This document shows positions 7,229 to 7,738 of a stretch of 7,738 nt of DNA, one piece after another. Each line of letters begins with the position of its first letter. Positions within the stretch are counted from its first letter, which is position 1. The notes under the pieces were generated by a model. That model saw only the letters and a program-made list of their open reading frames with translations. It searched no databases and had not been told where the DNA came from. The stretch spans positions 1 to 7,738 of the forward strand of contig CAAGEG010000044.1 of assembly GCA_900768785.1 (NCBI GenBank). The letters are read 5' to 3'. The position numbers and the translations under genes were made by a program. The DNA is from an uncultured Prevotella sp. (GTDB lineage Bacteria; Bacteroidota; Bacteroidia; Bacteroidales; Bacteroidaceae).

Positions 7229-7342
7229 TTCAAAAGTGCATCTCCGTCGCACCGCTTCAAAGGTCAATAGCCTGTTGCGATAGTACTCGTATTGCCGGCG
7301 TGCCTCAATATCTGCCGGCAAACCATTTCCCTGTTTTGCCAT
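7202..7342 (-). CDS. Small basic protein of 46 residues, hypothetical
   Basis: ATG at 7342, 46 codons, TAA at 7202. An in-frame TAG lies three codons before the ATG (TTG and AAA between). The product starts MAKQGNGLPADIEARRQYEY, is rich in Arg and Glu, and is likely helical after residue 10. Its last eight residues, ERKERQER, are encoded by the 9-base repeat: each unit gives Glu-Arg plus one variable codon (AAA, CAG, then TAA). The stop codon is therefore itself part of a TTAACGTTC unit. I do not recognise the protein. It reads in the same direction as the four-helix gene and ends 48 bases before its ATG, so the two could share a transcript. Coding status is uncertain because of the short length; an alternative is a decayed fragment or chance ORF. 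Codon use and the repeat-encoded end make it worth recording. Confidence 0.45.
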   Translation of the reverse strand: MAKQGNGLPADIEARRQYEYYRNRLLTFEAVRRRCTFEERKERQER

Positions 7343-7598
7343 TTTCAACTAATACGACCTTTATTCTATTCAAATTTGCCATGATGCTATAATTGATAGT
7401 AATTCCATGCTAAGGTATTAAATTTTATTGTATAAACGATTCTTTACCTAAGAAAGTTTCTGATACAACTGTATTTTTTGGAAAAACTATGTTAAAAAAT
7501 CTGTATTTTGCCCCCACAATGTGGGTGCACTTTTCATGGCGTTTGCAATACAAATTTATAACTTCGCACAATCATGAAAGGGTAAAATTTCTTCTAAA
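7343..7598. other. Noncoding stretch right of the small ORF
   Basis: No convincing gene on either strand. The DNA is AT-rich. An imperfect hairpin, GCCCCCAC-AAT-GTGGGTGC with one mismatch, occupies 7510-7528; a short T-run (7531-7534) follows on the plus strand, so a weak terminator is possible, but no plus-strand gene ends here. On the minus strand CAAATTTG (7378 to 7371), one mismatch from a -7 box, lies about 28 bases before the small ORF's ATG, but no -33 partner is evident. Confidence 0.4.
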
Positions 7599-7628
7599 GC
7601 ATCATTATGCATCATTAAGCACCATTGG
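7599..7628. repeat. Three tandem 10-bp repeats overlapping a promoter
   Basis: GCATCATTAT, GCATCATTAA and GCACCATTGG follow one another at a period of 10 bp, about one helical turn. The third copy overlaps the TTG proposed as the -33 element of the plus-strand promoter. This spacing suits cooperative binding of a regulator on one face of the DNA, which is inference. Confidence 0.5.
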
Positions 7629-7651
7629 GAAAATGCGATTATGTATATTTG
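7625..7651 (+). promoter_or_regulatory. Candidate plus-strand promoter for a gene beyond the right edge
   Basis: TATATTTG (7644-7651) is an exact TAnnTTTG -7 box. A TTG (7625-7627) lies 16 bases upstream, shorter than the usual 19-21. Transcription would start near 7658 and run out of the window through an A-rich leader (7658-7738) with no start codon I can trust. Confidence 0.45.
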
Positions 7652-7738
7652 CAGCTTAAAAGCGATCGTTCAATAAAGTAAAATACAACTGCAGTTTAAA
7701 TCGACGAGAAATTAAACGCCGGCAATTAAGTGAAACAA

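Noticed and set aside
6214..7342. Diversity-generating retroelement
   Set aside because: Four-helix protein resembles Avd, but there is no reverse transcriptase, no template/variable repeat pair and no C-type lectin target in the window.
7510..7528. Intrinsic terminator
   Set aside because: The stem has a mismatch, the following T-run is four bases, and no gene ends next to it on either strand.

Overview
The window most likely comes from a Bacteroidota genome of the Prevotella/Bacteroides type. Four things point there. The largest protein ends in a short 'YNLNGQ ... GIYMINGKK' tail typical of exported Bacteroidales proteins. Its modules (bacterial Ig-like, chitobiase-C-like, and a 'WTSIVLPF' module) are the usual ones of that group. 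Candidate promoters match the Bacteroidota TAnnTTTG -7 box. The region before the main start codon is A-rich rather than Shine-Dalgarno-like. Genus cannot be fixed from the sequence alone.

Layout. (1) Positions 22-5799, minus strand: one complete gene for a 1925-residue secreted modular protein, with a signal peptide, two carbohydrate-binding-like N-terminal beta modules, about five Ig-like domains, three chitobiase-C-like modules, a large uncharacterised C-terminal region and a sorting-type tail. No catalytic domain is recognisable. It is most likely a surface or secreted binding protein. (2) Positions 5800-6213: AT-rich noncoding DNA. It holds a candidate minus-strand promoter about 330 bases upstream of the start, and the implied long leader carries hairpins and a pair of 14-bp direct repeats. 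A run of eight G lies just upstream of the promoter. (3) Positions 6214-7342: a compact unit read on the minus strand. It has a 46-codon ORF whose last codons are made of a 9-base repeat, then a 253-residue four-helix-bundle protein with a C-terminal four-cysteine zinc ribbon, then a longer array of the same 9-base repeat. (4) Positions 7343-7738: noncoding, with a tandem 10-bp repeat overlapping a candidate plus-strand promoter that would serve a gene beyond the right edge.

The best candidate for something poorly described is region 3. Degenerate 9-base arrays in the same orientation lie on both sides of an RNA-binding-type four-helix/zinc-ribbon gene, and one array runs into the coding end of a tiny upstream ORF. 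No transposase, integrase or reverse transcriptase is present. Whether the unit is a passive mobile cassette, an RNA-based element or a fixed locus cannot be decided here. No tRNA, rRNA, CRISPR array or recognisable insertion sequence was found.
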